A stretch of DNA of 64,000 nucleotides from Streptomyces sp. NBC_00247 (GCF_036188265.1 NZ_CP108093.1:6725001-6789000); one strand, 5' to 3'; counted from the first letter of the stretch, positions 1 through 9,344 are shown. Made by a program: numbers and translations. Notes: generated by a model from the sequence alone, not told the origin.

Positions 1-2614
1 CGTCGAACTCGACATCAAGGAGTCCGCCCAGGGCGGCATGGGCCCCCACGGCATGCTCATCGGCGCCACCGGCTCCGGCAAGAGCGAACTGCTGCGCACC
101 CTGGTGCTGGGCCTGGCGCTCACCCACTCCTCCGAGACCCTCAACTTCGTGCTCGTCGACTTCAAGGGCGGCGCCACCTTCCTCGGAATGGACGAGCTGC
201 CGCACACCTCGGCCGTCATCACGAACCTGGCGGAGGAACTCCCCCTCGTCGGACGCATGCAGGACGCCCTGCACGGCGAACTGATGAGGCGCCAGGAACT
301 GCTGCGCCGGGCCGGGAACTACTCCTCCGTGCTGGAGTACGAGAAGGCCCGCGCCTCCGGCACTCCGCTGGCACCGCTGCCCTCCCTCTTCATCGTCGTC
401 GACGAGTTCTCCGAGCTCCTGTCCGCGCACCGTGACTTCATGGAACTCTTCGTGATGATCGGCCGTCTCGGGCGCTCGCTCGGCGTCCACCTCCTGCTCG
501 CCTCGCAACGGCTGGAGGAGGGCCGCATGCACCAGCTGGAGTCCCACCTCTCCTACCGCATCGGCCTGCGCACCTTCTCCGCGATCGAGAGCCGCGGCGT
601 GCTCGGTGTCCCCGACGCCTACCACCTGCCGCCCACTCCCGGCAGCGGCTACCTGAAGAGCGGCGTCGAGGCGCTGACCCGGTTCCGCGCCGCGTACGTC
701 TCCGGGGCGTACACGAGCAGGCGCGGAGCCGCCCAACAGGCTCAGATCGCCCGCCAGGTCGTGCCGTGGGGCACCGACTGGGTGGTGCCGCGCACCCTGC
801 CCGCCGCGCCCGAACCGGTGACCGCGGAGCCCGACTCGGGCGAGTCCCTCCTCGCGCTCGCCCTCGGCCGGCTGCGCGACAGCGGGCCGCCCGCCCGCCA
901 GGTGTGGCTGCCTCCGCTGGACGCCCCGCCCGCCCTCGACGCACTGCTGCCACCCCTGGTCCCGGACCCTGAATTCGGCCTGACCACGACGGGGTCCGCC
1001 GACCGGGGAAAGCTGCGCGTCCCCGTCGGCATCGTCGACAAGCCCTTCGACCAGGTGCGCGACCTGCTCACCGTCGACTTCTCGGGCGCGGGCGGACACC
1101 TCGCCGTCGCAGGAGGCCCGCAGAGCGGCAAGTCCACCGTGTTGCGGACCCTCATCGCCGCGCTCGCCCTCACCCACACCCCGCGCGAAGTGCAGTTCTA
1201 CTGCCTGGACTTCGGGGGAGGCGCGCTGCTCGGCCTGTCCGGACTGCCGCACGTCGGCGGGGTCGCCGGCCGTCTCGACCGGGAGCGGATCTCCCGCACC
1301 CTCGCCGAGGTCACCTCGCTGCTCAACCGGCGGGAACTGTTCTTCCAGGAGCAGGGCATCGACTCCATGGCCACCTACCGCAGGCGGCGGGCCGAGGGGC
1401 AGTACCCGGACGAACCGCTGGGTGACGTCTTCCTCGTCGTGGACGGCTGGTCCACTGTACGCAGCGACATGTTCGACGACATCGCGGTCTTCAACGGCAT
1501 CGCCACCCGGGGCCTCAACTACGGCGTCCACCTCATGGTCAGCACCTCCCGCTGGGTGGAGCTGTCCGCCGCCCTCCGCGACCAGGTCGGCACCCGCCTG
1601 GAGCTGCGGATGGGCGACCCGATGGACTCCGCCGTCGACATCCGCAAGGCCGGCACCGTGCCCGCCGTGCCCGGACGCGGTCTGAGCAACGAGAAGCTCC
1701 ACTTCCTCGCCGCACTCCCGCGCATCGACGGCGGCGAGGACGCGGAGGACCTCACGGACGCGCTCGCGGACCTCGTCGAGGCCGTCGCGGAGAACTGGGA
1801 CGCCCCGCCGGCCCCGCCCGTCCGCATGCTGCCGGCCCAGCTCACCGCCGCCGACCTGCCGCCGGCCGACCCGGAGCGGCCGCTGCGCGTCCCGTTCGGC
1901 TTGGACGAAGCCGAACTGGCGCCCATCTGGCACGACTTCGCTCAGAGCCCGCACCTGATGCTGGTCGGGGACACGGAGAGCGGCAAGACCAGTGCGCTGC
2001 GGCTGCTCGTCCAGCAGATCATCGCGAACCACACCCCCGAACAGGCGCGCATCCTGGTGGTCGACTACCGCCGCGAGCTCGTCGAGGCGGTCCCCGAGGA
2101 GTACCGGCTCGGCCACGCGGTGGCGGCGGACCCGCTGCGCGAACTCGTCGACGGGGTCACCCGGGCGATGGTCGTCCGCTCCCCGGGCGAGGACATTTCC
2201 CCGGCCCGGATGCGGCGGGCCGACTGGTGGACCGGGCCGCGCGTGTTCGTGCTCGTCGATGACTACGAGATGGTCGGCACCGGCTTCAGCGTCCCCTTCG
2301 AACCGCTGCTGCCGCATATTCCGCTCGGCTACGAGGTCGGCCTCCACCTCGTCGTGGCCCGCGCGTCGACCGGCGCGTCACGCATGGACCCCCTGATGCG
2401 CAAGCTCCAAGAGGTCAACTCCCCGGCCCTCCAGCTGTCCTGCCCGACCTCGGAGGGATACGTCTTCGACAGCGTCAAGCCGAGGATCCTGCCGCCGGGG
2501 CGTGCGCTGCGGATAGCCCGCCGCAAGGCGGCGCTGGTCCAGATCGCGCTTCCCCGTGAGGTGGCGCCGCCGAAGGGGGAGCGGGAGGAACAGGGTGTGT
2601 CCGGCGGATCCTGA
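1..2614 (+). CDS. eccC: Type VII secretion ATPase EccC (5' end missing)
   Basis: The reading frame is open from base 2, so the N-terminal membrane part lies upstream of the window. Three FtsK/SpoIIIE-type ATPase modules follow in order. D1 has Walker A GATGSGKS and Walker B with a catalytic glutamate (IVVDEFSE). D2 has GGPQSGKS, but its Walker B reads LVVDGW, without the glutamate. D3 has GDTESGKT and LVDDYE. This is the single-chain EccCa+EccCb architecture. In this family D1 drives substrate export across the membrane, and D2/D3 bind EsxB-type signal sequences; the degenerate D2 fits that. The stop lies inside an inverted-repeat element, so the last nine codons belong to it. The next gene is convergent and mycosin-like. 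Identification is firm; substrates are not visible here. Confidence 0.93.
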   Translation, partial: VELDIKESAQGGMGPHGMLIGATGSGKSELLRTLVLGLALTHSSETLNFVLVDFKGGATFLGMDELPHTSAVITNLAEELPLVGRMQDALHGELMRRQELLRRAGNYSSVLEYEKARASGTPLAPLPSLFIVVDEFSELLSAHRDFMELFVMIGRLGRSLGVHLLLASQRLEEGRMHQLESHLSYRIGLRTFSAIESRGVLGVPDAYHLPPTPGSGYLKSGVEALTRFRAAYVSGAYTSRRGAAQQAQIARQVVPWGTDWVVPRTLPAAPEPVTAEPDSGESLLALALGRLRDSGPPARQVWLPPLDAPPALDALLPPLVPDPEFGLTTTGSADRGKLRVPVGIVDKPFDQVRDLLTVDFSGAGGHLAVAGGPQSGKSTVLRTLIAALALTHTPREVQFYCLDFGGGALLGLSGLPHVGGVAGRLDRERISRTLAEVTSLLNRRELFFQEQGIDSMATYRRRRAEGQYPDEPLGDVFLVVDGWSTVRSDMFDDIAVFNGIATRGLNYGVHLMVSTSRWVELSAALRDQVGTRLELRMGDPMDSAVDIRKAGTVPAVPGRGLSNEKLHFLAALPRIDGGEDAEDLTDALADLVEAVAENWDAPPAPPVRMLPAQLTAADLPPADPERPLRVPFGLDEAELAPIWHDFAQSPHLMLVGDTESGKTSALRLLVQQIIANHTPEQARILVVDYRRELVEAVPEEYRLGHAVAADPLRELVDGVTRAMVVRSPGEDISPARMRRADWWTGPRVFVLVDDYEMVGTGFSVPFEPLLPHIPLGYEVGLHLVVARASTGASRMDPLMRKLQEVNSPALQLSCPTSEGYVFDSVKPRILPPGRALRIARRKAALVQIALPREVAPPKGEREEQGVSGGS

Positions 2615-2757
2615 CCGGGTCCGCGGTGTCCGGCACGGCGCCTCGTGGCGTTGTCGAAACGCCCGGATCGCTCCGCGATGCGGGCATTCCAGCGCCTTGC
2701 GATGCACCGCACCGGACGCCGCGTCCTGTCCGGTCCTGATCCGCCGGACACACCCTG
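2591..2757. repeat. 167-base inverted-repeat element between eccC and the mycosin-like gene
   Basis: The ends are perfect 20-base inverted repeats at 2591-2610 and 2738-2757, starting CAGGGTGTGTCC. The interior is also imperfectly self-complementary around about base 2675, so the whole unit can fold into one long hairpin. It fills the gap between the two convergent genes and supplies the last nine codons and stop of eccC. It could act as a bidirectional terminator, or be a MITE/REP-like repeat that inserted at the gene end. No transposase is nearby and no target duplication is obvious. Confidence 0.75.
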
Positions 2758-2761
2758 GCCG

Positions 2762-3964
2762 TCAGGCGGTGCCGCCGCTCCCGCGGGTGTCCCCCGTACC
2801 CAGCCGTCCCGGCCGCCAGCCCCTGGCCCGCCCCCGCGGCAGCACCAAGGCGAGGAACGCCACGAGCAGGGCCACCCCCGCGGCGCCCGCCGTGACCAGC
2901 AGCGCGGTGTTCCTGGCGCCCGCGGCGTCCGGCGGCGGCACCGGCCGTACCGGGTCCGGGCGCGCCGCCACCGCCCGCGAGGCCGGGGCCTCGGCGCCCG
3001 CCACCGCGCCGTAGGGGTCCAGCGCGGGCAGGTCCGCCGGGTACGCCGTACGCAGCAGCCTCTCCCGCACCTGGGCCGCGTCCAGCTCGGGGTGGTAGGA
3101 GCGCACCAGCGCCGCCGCGCCCGCCGTCACCGCCGCCGCCAGCGACGCGCCGGAGCCCGTCCACATGCCGCCGCCCACCGGGCCCGGGCCGACGAGCGCG
3201 TCACCGGGCGCGGTGAGGTCGGCACGCGTGTAGGGCGGGGCACCGTCCGGACGAGTGCCCTGCGGGCCGGTGTCCAGTACGGCGAGGACGCTCTCCGGAG
3301 GCGCGGGAGCGGGTTCGGCGGGGGCATCGGCACTGGTGGACAGCGGCACACTGTCCGCCGCCGCCGGGGCCACGACCAGCGAGTCCTCGGCCGCGGCCAC
3401 CGCCAGAGCCTCCCGTACCGCCTTGTCCGCGCCGTTCAGCGGCGCGGACACGACGATCACACCGGCCCCGCGCTCGGCCGCCGTCCGCACCCCGGCCGCC
3501 AGCCGCGCCGGGTCGGATTCGCCGCGGACGCCCGTGCCCCGTACGGCCAGAATCCTCGCCCGCGGCGCGACCCCGGCGAAGCCCTGGCCGGGAGTGGCCG
3601 CCCCCGCGACGAGGCCCGCCTGGAAGGTCCCTCGTCCCACGCAGTCCTCGTCCGCGTCACCCACCGCGTCGACCCGGCCGGCCGGCACGGCGGGCACGTC
3701 GCTCACCCCGGTGCCGACGATCGCGACCGTCACACCCCGCCCCTGCGACAGGGTCCACACATGGTCCAGGCCGAGCGCCTGGCGCGTCCAGGGGGCGTCG
3801 GAGGTGGCACGGCCCTCGGCGGTCGTGCACGCCTGCTGCGGGGACAGTCGCTCAGGGACCCCGGGCAGCACCACTCGTCCGTCGCCGTCCTCCGCGAGAG
3901 CGAGCCGGACCGGCAGGACGGTGAGAGCGGCGCAGAGCAGCACAAGGGTCGTACGGCGGTGCAT
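2762..3964 (-). CDS. Mycosin-like subtilisin-fold protein, probably proteolytically inactive
   Basis: 400 residues: signal peptide (about 1-24), subtilase-fold domain (about 60-310), Pro/Ala-rich linker and one C-terminal membrane helix (about 357-379), the layout of type VII mycosins (MycP). Two of three triad residues are replaced. The Asp motif, normally DTG, reads VGTGV with Gly84; the His motif, normally GHGT, reads GRGT with Arg111. The Ser motif survives (GSGASLAAA, Ser274). The oxyanion Asn region reads APAAADS, so the Asn also seems lost. The ATG at 3964 has an AGAGG ribosome site. The frame is intact with normal codon use, so this looks like a maintained pseudoprotease, perhaps structural in the secretion complex. 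Mycosins have been reported to stabilise ESX complexes independently of proteolysis. Confidence 0.85.
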   Translation of the reverse strand: MHRRTTLVLLCAALTVLPVRLALAEDGDGRVVLPGVPERLSPQQACTTAEGRATSDAPWTRQALGLDHVWTLSQGRGVTVAIVGTGVSDVPAVPAGRVDAVGDADEDCVGRGTFQAGLVAGAATPGQGFAGVAPRARILAVRGTGVRGESDPARLAAGVRTAAERGAGVIVVSAPLNGADKAVREALAVAAAEDSLVVAPAAADSVPLSTSADAPAEPAPAPPESVLAVLDTGPQGTRPDGAPPYTRADLTAPGDALVGPGPVGGGMWTGSGASLAAAVTAGAAALVRSYHPELDAAQVRERLLRTAYPADLPALDPYGAVAGAEAPASRAVAARPDPVRPVPPPDAAGARNTALLVTAGAAGVALLVAFLALVLPRGRARGWRPGRLGTGDTRGSGGTA

Positions 3965-4054
3965 GCGGGGCGTTCCTCTGTTCGATGAGGTCCAAGACGT
4001 ACGGAGATCCGGAAGGTCCGGGCGGGACTGCGCGGCGGCACGGCCGGGCGGCCT

Positions 4055-7000
4055 TCAGGAAGGCTGCGGCAGAGCGGTCAGGTCCTCCGGCAACAGGAGC
4101 CGCAGATCCTCCAGGCTCGGCGCCGCGACCACGCTCAGCCGACCGGCCTGACGCGTCATCATCTCCTCCAGGGTCTGCCGCGCGAGACGTGCGTTGCCGA
4201 ACGCGCGGCCCCTGGGCAGCCCGTCGAAGTGCGCGCGCAGCGCGGTGGCGGCGCCGGGCGCGCACTCGTAACCGTTGTCGACGGCGTGCTGGCGCACGAT
4301 CGTGACCAGTTCGTCGGAGGAGTAGTCGGGGAACTCGACGTGCCGGGGGAAACGGGACGCGAGACCCGGGTTGGAGCCCAGGAAGCGCGCCATCTCCTCG
4401 GTGTAGCCCGCCGCGATCACCACCACCTCGTCGCGGTGGTCCTCCATCAGCTTCAGGAGAGTGTCCACGGCCTCCTGGCCGAAGTCGGACGAACCGCCGC
4501 TCCCCGCGGGGGTGAGGGTGTACGCCTCGTCGATGAACAGCACACCGCCGAGCGCCCGCGTGAACACCTCCTTCGTGAGCTGCGCGGTGTGCCCGACCCA
4601 CCGGCCCACCAGATCGGCCCGCGACACCTCGACCAGCTGCCCGCGCGGCAGCACACCGAGTGAGGCCAGCAGTTCTCCGTACAGCCGGGCCACCGTCGTC
4701 TTGCCGGTCCCGGGCGGGCCCGCGAAGACCAAGTGGTTGCTGATGCGGGGCGCGGGCAGTCCGGCCTCGGCACGGCGGCGTGCGGTGGCCAGCAGGTTGA
4801 CCAGGTCGCCCACCTCCCGTTTGACCGCGGCGAGCCCCACCAGCGCGTCCAGCCGCAGCAGCGGGTCGTCGTCGGCCTTGGGGTCCACGGCCGCGTTCAC
4901 GCCGACGTCCTTCGCGGTCAGTACCGCCAGATCGCGTTCGTTCACCTCCGCCATGACCGCCAGCCGGGACGCCTGTCGGTCCACCATCTCCTCGAACACC
5001 TTGCGCGCGGTGCGCCCGTTGCCGAACGACGCATCGCGCGGAATGGCGTCGAAGTGGCCGTGCAACGCGGTCCTGGCCGCCGGTTCGAGCTCGTAGCGGT
5101 GCCCCGCGCACATCCGCTCGACGATGGTGACCAGCTCGTCCGAGGTGTAGTCGGTGAACTCCACGGTGCGGGTGAACCGGGAAGCCAGACCGGGGTTGGA
5201 AGAGAGGAAACCGGTCATCTCCTGCGGGTAGCCGGCCGCTACGACCACCACGTCCTCCCGGTGGTCCTCCATCAGCTTCACCAGCGTGTCGATGGCCTCC
5301 CGGCCGAAGTCCGCGCCCGAACCGCCCCCGTCGGACACCAGGGTGTACGCCTCGTCGACGAACAGCACTCCGCCCAGCGCCTTGTTGAACGTCTCGGTGG
5401 TCTTGATGGCGGTGCCGCCCACGATCTGGGCCACCAGGTCGGCCCGCGAGACCTCCACCAGGTGCCCGCTGCGCAGCACTCCGAGCGACGCGAGGATCGA
5501 GCCGTACAGCCGGGCCACCGTCGTCTTGCCGGTTCCGGGCGGGCCCGCGAACACCAGATGGCGGCTCATCGGCGGGGCGGGCATGCCGAGGCTGGCGCGC
5601 CGCTGGGCCAGCCGGTTCAGGTTGATCAGCGTCAGGACCTGCTGCTTCACGTCGGCGAGACCGATCAGGGACTCCAGCTCGGCCACCGGGCCGGTGTCGG
5701 CGTCCGGTTCCGCCGCCGTGGGGACCGCGCCTCCCGGGAGCCGTCCGTCGCCCGCCGCCTCGGCACCCGCGGCGCTGCCCCAGGCGTCCGGAGCGCCGTT
5801 GTCCGCGCTGTTCAGGCCCTCGACGGCGAGCCGGTCGCCGGGCACCGCCTGCCGCAGCCCGCTGCCCCGGTTGTCCCGTACCGTGCAGCCGGTCAGCGAC
5901 GCCGGGTCGGTACCCTCGACCCGTACGCCGTCGGCGCCGGAGCCGGACACTTCGCAGGACTTCAGGGCCGCCCGCGCGCCCGCCGCGACCAGGACTCCGT
6001 GCTCACCCGAGCCGGTGACCCGCACCCGCGCGGCGGACAGCTCGCCCTCCGGATCGATCCGGACGCCCGCACCGGACGCTCCCTCGACGGCGGTGTCGCG
6101 CAGGGTGACCGTGCCGAGCGCCCCGACCCGCACGCCCGACTCGGCCGCCGTCCGCAGCGTGCCGCCGCCGACGTACAGGCTGCCGTGCCCCGAGACGTGC
6201 ACGGCCGAGCCGGCCGACGCCTCGACGACGCACTCCTCGAGCCGGCCTCGCCCGTCCTTGGCGACCTCCACCCCGTGCGACCCCGACCGGGTGACGGTCG
6301 CGCGGCGCAGCAGCGGGTTGGCACCGGTACGTACGACGATGCCGGACCCGCCCGCGTCCCGTACCTCCAGGCGGTCGAACTCACCCGCCGAGTCCTCGTC
6401 GAGCAGTACTCCGACGGCCTCCGCATCCGCCACGACGGTCCCGGTCAGTACCGGCGAGGAGAACCCGTTGACCCGGATCCCCGCGTCCCGCGCGGAGGTG
6501 AACACGCAGTTCTCGAACGTGCCCCGGCTGCGTTCGGTCACGAACAGCCCGTGGCCCGCCGTCCGTTCCGTCCGGCAGGCGGTCAGGGCGGGGGAACTGC
6601 CGGCGCCCAGCACGAAGCCGTGCCCGGTCGTGTCGGTGACCGTCACCTCCTCCAGCACGGTGTGCCCGGTCGAGCTGACGTACACCCCGACCACCGCCTG
6701 CCGGACCGAACCGCGCACCATGCGCACCGTGCTGTCCTCCTCGACGGCGACCCCGGGCTTGTCCGTCGCGGATATCTCGCAGTCCTCCAGGCGCAGGTGC
6801 GCCTGGCCGTTCGTCAGCACCCCGTTGCCGCGGGTGTCGCGCAGCCTGCCGCCGCGTACGGTGATCCGCCCGCGCTCGCCGGCGACCACCGCGGAGGTGC
6901 CAAGATGCTCGACGACACAGTCCTCGACGAAACTCTCGTTCCCGGACGTCGAGACCACACCGGCGCCCGCCGGATTGCTGACCCGGCACTCGCGCAGGAC

Positions 7001-7372
7001 GAGGGACCCGCTGCCCCGCGCGAACAGCGCCGCCCACGCCGAGCCGTGCACTTCGCACCGGTCCATCGCGATCTGCCCGCGCGGTGAGTCGACGACCGGC
7101 AGCTCGTCGTCGTGGCCGCGCAGCACCAGATCGCTCACCAGCACGGCGTCGCCGGTGAAGGTCAGCGCGGTGCCGCGCCGGGGCGCCAGCTCCACCGTCC
7201 CGGCACCCTCGGACGCGGTCAGTGTGATCGCGGCGGAAACGGTGAGGGACTCCTGGTAGCGGCCGGGACCGATACTGACCACGGCCCCGTTACGGGCCCG
7301 TGCGACGGCCTCCGCCACGGTGCGGAAATCGCCCGAACCGTCCACTGCGACGGTGAGCATCTGGCGTGACAC
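4055..7372 (-). CDS. Right-handed beta-helix protein fused to two CbxX/EccA-type AAA ATPase domains
   Basis: About 1105 residues. The chosen start is GTG at 7372, seven bases after GGGAGGT; earlier in-frame ATGs lie in non-coding-like sequence. Residues 1 to about 530 are parallel beta-helix repeats with recurring G-V-V/E-D-C rungs, as in pectate-lyase-like proteins. Two AAA domains of the CbxX/CfxQ/EccA class follow, each with Walker A GPPGTGKT (about 607 and 885) and Walker B VLF[VI]DEAYTL. The second has the usual pore segment VGHTA; the first reads VGGTA. EccA-type ATPases are cytosolic chaperones of type VII secretion, and the location beside eccC suggests the same. A fused beta-helix could be a substrate- or partner-binding platform; that part is inference. 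The mycosin-like gene follows on the same strand. Confidence 0.85.
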   Translation of the reverse strand: MSRQMLTVAVDGSGDFRTVAEAVARARNGAVVSIGPGRYQESLTVSAAITLTASEGAGTVELAPRRGTALTFTGDAVLVSDLVLRGHDDELPVVDSPRGQIAMDRCEVHGSAWAALFARGSGSLVLRECRVSNPAGAGVVSTSGNESFVEDCVVEHLGTSAVVAGERGRITVRGGRLRDTRGNGVLTNGQAHLRLEDCEISATDKPGVAVEEDSTVRMVRGSVRQAVVGVYVSSTGHTVLEEVTVTDTTGHGFVLGAGSSPALTACRTERTAGHGLFVTERSRGTFENCVFTSARDAGIRVNGFSSPVLTGTVVADAEAVGVLLDEDSAGEFDRLEVRDAGGSGIVVRTGANPLLRRATVTRSGSHGVEVAKDGRGRLEECVVEASAGSAVHVSGHGSLYVGGGTLRTAAESGVRVGALGTVTLRDTAVEGASGAGVRIDPEGELSAARVRVTGSGEHGVLVAAGARAALKSCEVSGSGADGVRVEGTDPASLTGCTVRDNRGSGLRQAVPGDRLAVEGLNSADNGAPDAWGSAAGAEAAGDGRLPGGAVPTAAEPDADTGPVAELESLIGLADVKQQVLTLINLNRLAQRRASLGMPAPPMSRHLVFAGPPGTGKTTVARLYGSILASLGVLRSGHLVEVSRADLVAQIVGGTAIKTTETFNKALGGVLFVDEAYTLVSDGGGSGADFGREAIDTLVKLMEDHREDVVVVAAGYPQEMTGFLSSNPGLASRFTRTVEFTDYTSDELVTIVERMCAGHRYELEPAARTALHGHFDAIPRDASFGNGRTARKVFEEMVDRQASRLAVMAEVNERDLAVLTAKDVGVNAAVDPKADDDPLLRLDALVGLAAVKREVGDLVNLLATARRRAEAGLPAPRISNHLVFAGPPGTGKTTVARLYGELLASLGVLPRGQLVEVSRADLVGRWVGHTAQLTKEVFTRALGGVLFIDEAYTLTPAGSGGSSDFGQEAVDTLLKLMEDHRDEVVVIAAGYTEEMARFLGSNPGLASRFPRHVEFPDYSSDELVTIVRQHAVDNGYECAPGAATALRAHFDGLPRGRAFGNARLARQTLEEMMTRQAGRLSVVAAPSLEDLRLLLPEDLTALPQPS

Positions 7373-7718
7373 GTATCTGACCTCCCGGCCCCCGGGGCCG
7401 GTGGGGCGACGGGGACACGCGGCATGTGATGGGGCGTACGGAACTTGAGTGCCCATCATGCCTGTTGCCGCAGGTCGACCGCCATGGTGATCCCTGGCCC
7501 CGCCCACCTTGCGGGGCCGGCCCCGGGCGGCGGAGACGAAGACCGCCCCAGGACCTGACGGCCGGCCGGCTCCGGGCCGGCCCGAGAACGTTTCACTGCG
7601 CTCCCGGTACTGACGCTGGACACGGCCCCGCCACACAGGCATGCCCGCCGTCGCGGACTTGGTCCGCGTCCCCGTGGGCACCCCGGAGCGACTTCGAAAG
7701 CTGCCCCCGGCACTCACC
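7373..7718. other. Intergenic region upstream of the beta-helix/AAA gene
   Basis: No credible gene: reading frames here lack coding-like third-position bias or a ribosome site. It contains short G+C-rich hairpins, for example CCCCGC/GCGGGG near 7500 and GCCGGC repeats near 7565, which may terminate the GNAT gene. It must also hold the promoter of the AAA gene, which I could not assign. Confidence 0.4.
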
Positions 7719-8240
7719 TCAGACCCGATCGAACGGCTCCGCGTACGTGAACACGCCCCGCAGCGCGGGGCTGTCGGCGGTCAGGGCGCGGACCTGGAAG
7801 TACTCGCCCCACGAGGGGTCCGGTGCGGTGATGCCGTGGTCCGAACCGGCGCGGAAACCGAAGCGGCCGTAGTACGCCGGGCTGCCGAGGAGAGCGACGA
7901 GGGGCTCGCCCAGCGCGTCCGCCGCGCCGAGCACGGCGTGGACAAGGGCGAGGCCGACACCGCGGCGCTGGTGGTCGGGGTGCACGCTGAGCGGGCCGAG
8001 GCCCAGGGCAGGCGCGGTGCCCACACGGCCACGAGTGCAGACCACGTGGCCGACGACCTCGTCCCTGTCGCTGACGGCCACGAGCGACAGTTCCGGTAGC
8101 CAGCCGTCGCAGACGCGCAGCTGGGCGAGGAGGGTTACCTCCACCGGAACCGGAGTCTCCGGCTTGGCGAATGCCAACGCGGTGACCGTGGTCACGGCGA
8201 GGATGTCGTCAGGTGTTTCACGTCGGATCAGCACCCGCAC
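7719..8240 (-). CDS. GNAT family N-acetyltransferase (YhbS-like)
   Basis: 173 residues, the usual length of a single GNAT domain. Motif A, which binds the acetyl-CoA pyrophosphate, is visible as PLSVHPDHQRRGVG, followed by a helix and the segment AYYGRFGF typical of the YhbS-like predicted acetyltransferases. The substrate cannot be read from sequence; relatives are mostly uncharacterised. The GTG start at 8240 lacks a strong ribosome site, and another GTG two codons on is equally possible. It stands alone between longer gaps on the same strand as its neighbours, so it is probably monocistronic. Confidence 0.85.
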   Translation of the reverse strand: MRVLIRRETPDDILAVTTVTALAFAKPETPVPVEVTLLAQLRVCDGWLPELSLVAVSDRDEVVGHVVCTRGRVGTAPALGLGPLSVHPDHQRRGVGLALVHAVLGAADALGEPLVALLGSPAYYGRFGFRAGSDHGITAPDPSWGEYFQVRALTADSPALRGVFTYAEPFDRV

Positions 8241-8480
8241 AGTCTGAGTCCCGGATCGCGGCGCCGCAACGCATGTGCCGGTACGCCCGTCCGTCCGGTG
8301 GCCCGGCTGTCCGAGACGACGCGATCACTCGAAATGGCCGGCCCCTCCGTCTCTTCGAGAGGGCGGGTTGCCGGGCCGTCGGTCTGTTCTGCCGCAAGGC
8401 CGAACCACGCCGTGTGCGGAGAACGTCGGCTGGTGGGCGGACGGTCGGCGAGGGGACGGGCCGAGTCGGCTCGCGCGGGT

Positions 8481-8524
8481 CGGAGGGGTCCGGCCCTGCG
8501 GCTCTTCGGAGCCGGACCCCTCCG
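8481..8524 (-). terminator. Hairpin terminator of the SAM methyltransferase gene
   Basis: A 14-base-pair inverted repeat (8481-8494 with 8511-8524, CGGAGGGGTCCGGC and its complement) with a 16-base loop lies two bases past the stop of the minus-strand methyltransferase gene. There is no T-run, as is normal for Streptomyces terminators. Confidence 0.75.
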
Positions 8525-8525
8525 G

Positions 8526-9344
8526 TTAGCGTTTGATGCCCACACCTGCCAGCAGGCTGATCTCGGCGTCCGCGATCTCCGGCGCGTTCGTGGCGCGTTC
8601 GGCGGCACGCCAGCGATGACAGCAGACGATGCCGGGCTCGATCAGGTCGAGCCCGTCGAAGAAGCGGCTGACGTCGCTGTGCGAACGGAACTTCACCGGG
8701 GTCCCGGAGTTGGTGTAGGCATCCGCGACCTGGTTCCAGGTGTCGGGGTCGAAGTCGGGCGTGCAGTGGTTCATGGCGAGGGCGCTGCCCACCGGGAGCG
8801 GTTCGAGCAGCCGACGGACGATGCTGTAAGGGTCGTGCGGCTCGGTGATGAAGTGCATGAGCGCGTTGAGGGAGAGGGCGATGGGCCGGCTGAAGTCAAG
8901 GACTCCCGAGTCCTGCACGGCGCTCATCAGCGCATCGGCATCGGTGGCGTCGGCCTCGATGTAGGCCGTACGCCCTTGAGTCGTGCTGCGCATGAGGCGT
9001 TCGGCGTACTTGAGGACGAGGGGGTCGTTGTCGGCGTACACGACGCGGGCCTCGGGCACCACCGACTGGGCGATCTGGTGCAGGTTGGGCTCGGTCGGGA
9101 TGCCCGTGCCGATGTCGAGCCACTGGCGGATGCCGTGCTCCTCCGCCAACACTCGGGTGGCCCGTTGCATGAAAGCCCGGTTCTCTCGGGCGGTCAGGTA
9201 GAGACCGGGGTGGGCCTCGGCCGCGCGCAGGGCCGCTTCCTTGTCGATTTCGAAGTGGTCCTTGCCACCGAGGAAGTAGTCGTACATCCGGGCCGAGTGC
9301 GGCCTGCTCGTGTCGAGATCCCGGCGGGCCTGACTGGTGGTCAT
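8526..9344 (-). CDS. SAM-dependent methyltransferase of the DUF574 / Methyltransf_19 family
   Basis: 272 residues, full family length. The N-terminal segment RPHSARMYDYFLGGKDHF is the hallmark of this actinobacterial family. The SAM site is the Rossmann motif LDIGTGIPT (about residue 77), followed by an acidic strand end (VVYADNDPLVL) and a DATD motif. Substrate unknown; these genes are multiplied in Streptomyces and often sit near XRE/DUF397 regulators, as here. The ATG at 9344 follows GGGGAG closely. It is downstream of the DUF397/XRE pair on the same strand with an 82-base gap, so it may be co-transcribed with them. Confidence 0.88.
   Translation of the reverse strand: MTTSQARRDLDTSRPHSARMYDYFLGGKDHFEIDKEAALRAAEAHPGLYLTARENRAFMQRATRVLAEEHGIRQWLDIGTGIPTEPNLHQIAQSVVPEARVVYADNDPLVLKYAERLMRSTTQGRTAYIEADATDADALMSAVQDSGVLDFSRPIALSLNALMHFITEPHDPYSIVRRLLEPLPVGSALAMNHCTPDFDPDTWNQVADAYTNSGTPVKFRSHSDVSRFFDGLDLIEPGIVCCHRWRAAERATNAPEIADAEISLLAGVGIKR

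Noticed and set aside
4733-7259. Long plus-strand open frames opposite the beta-helix/AAA gene
   Set aside because: They mirror a minus-strand gene with unmistakable AAA motifs; the plus-strand translations have no coherent domain.
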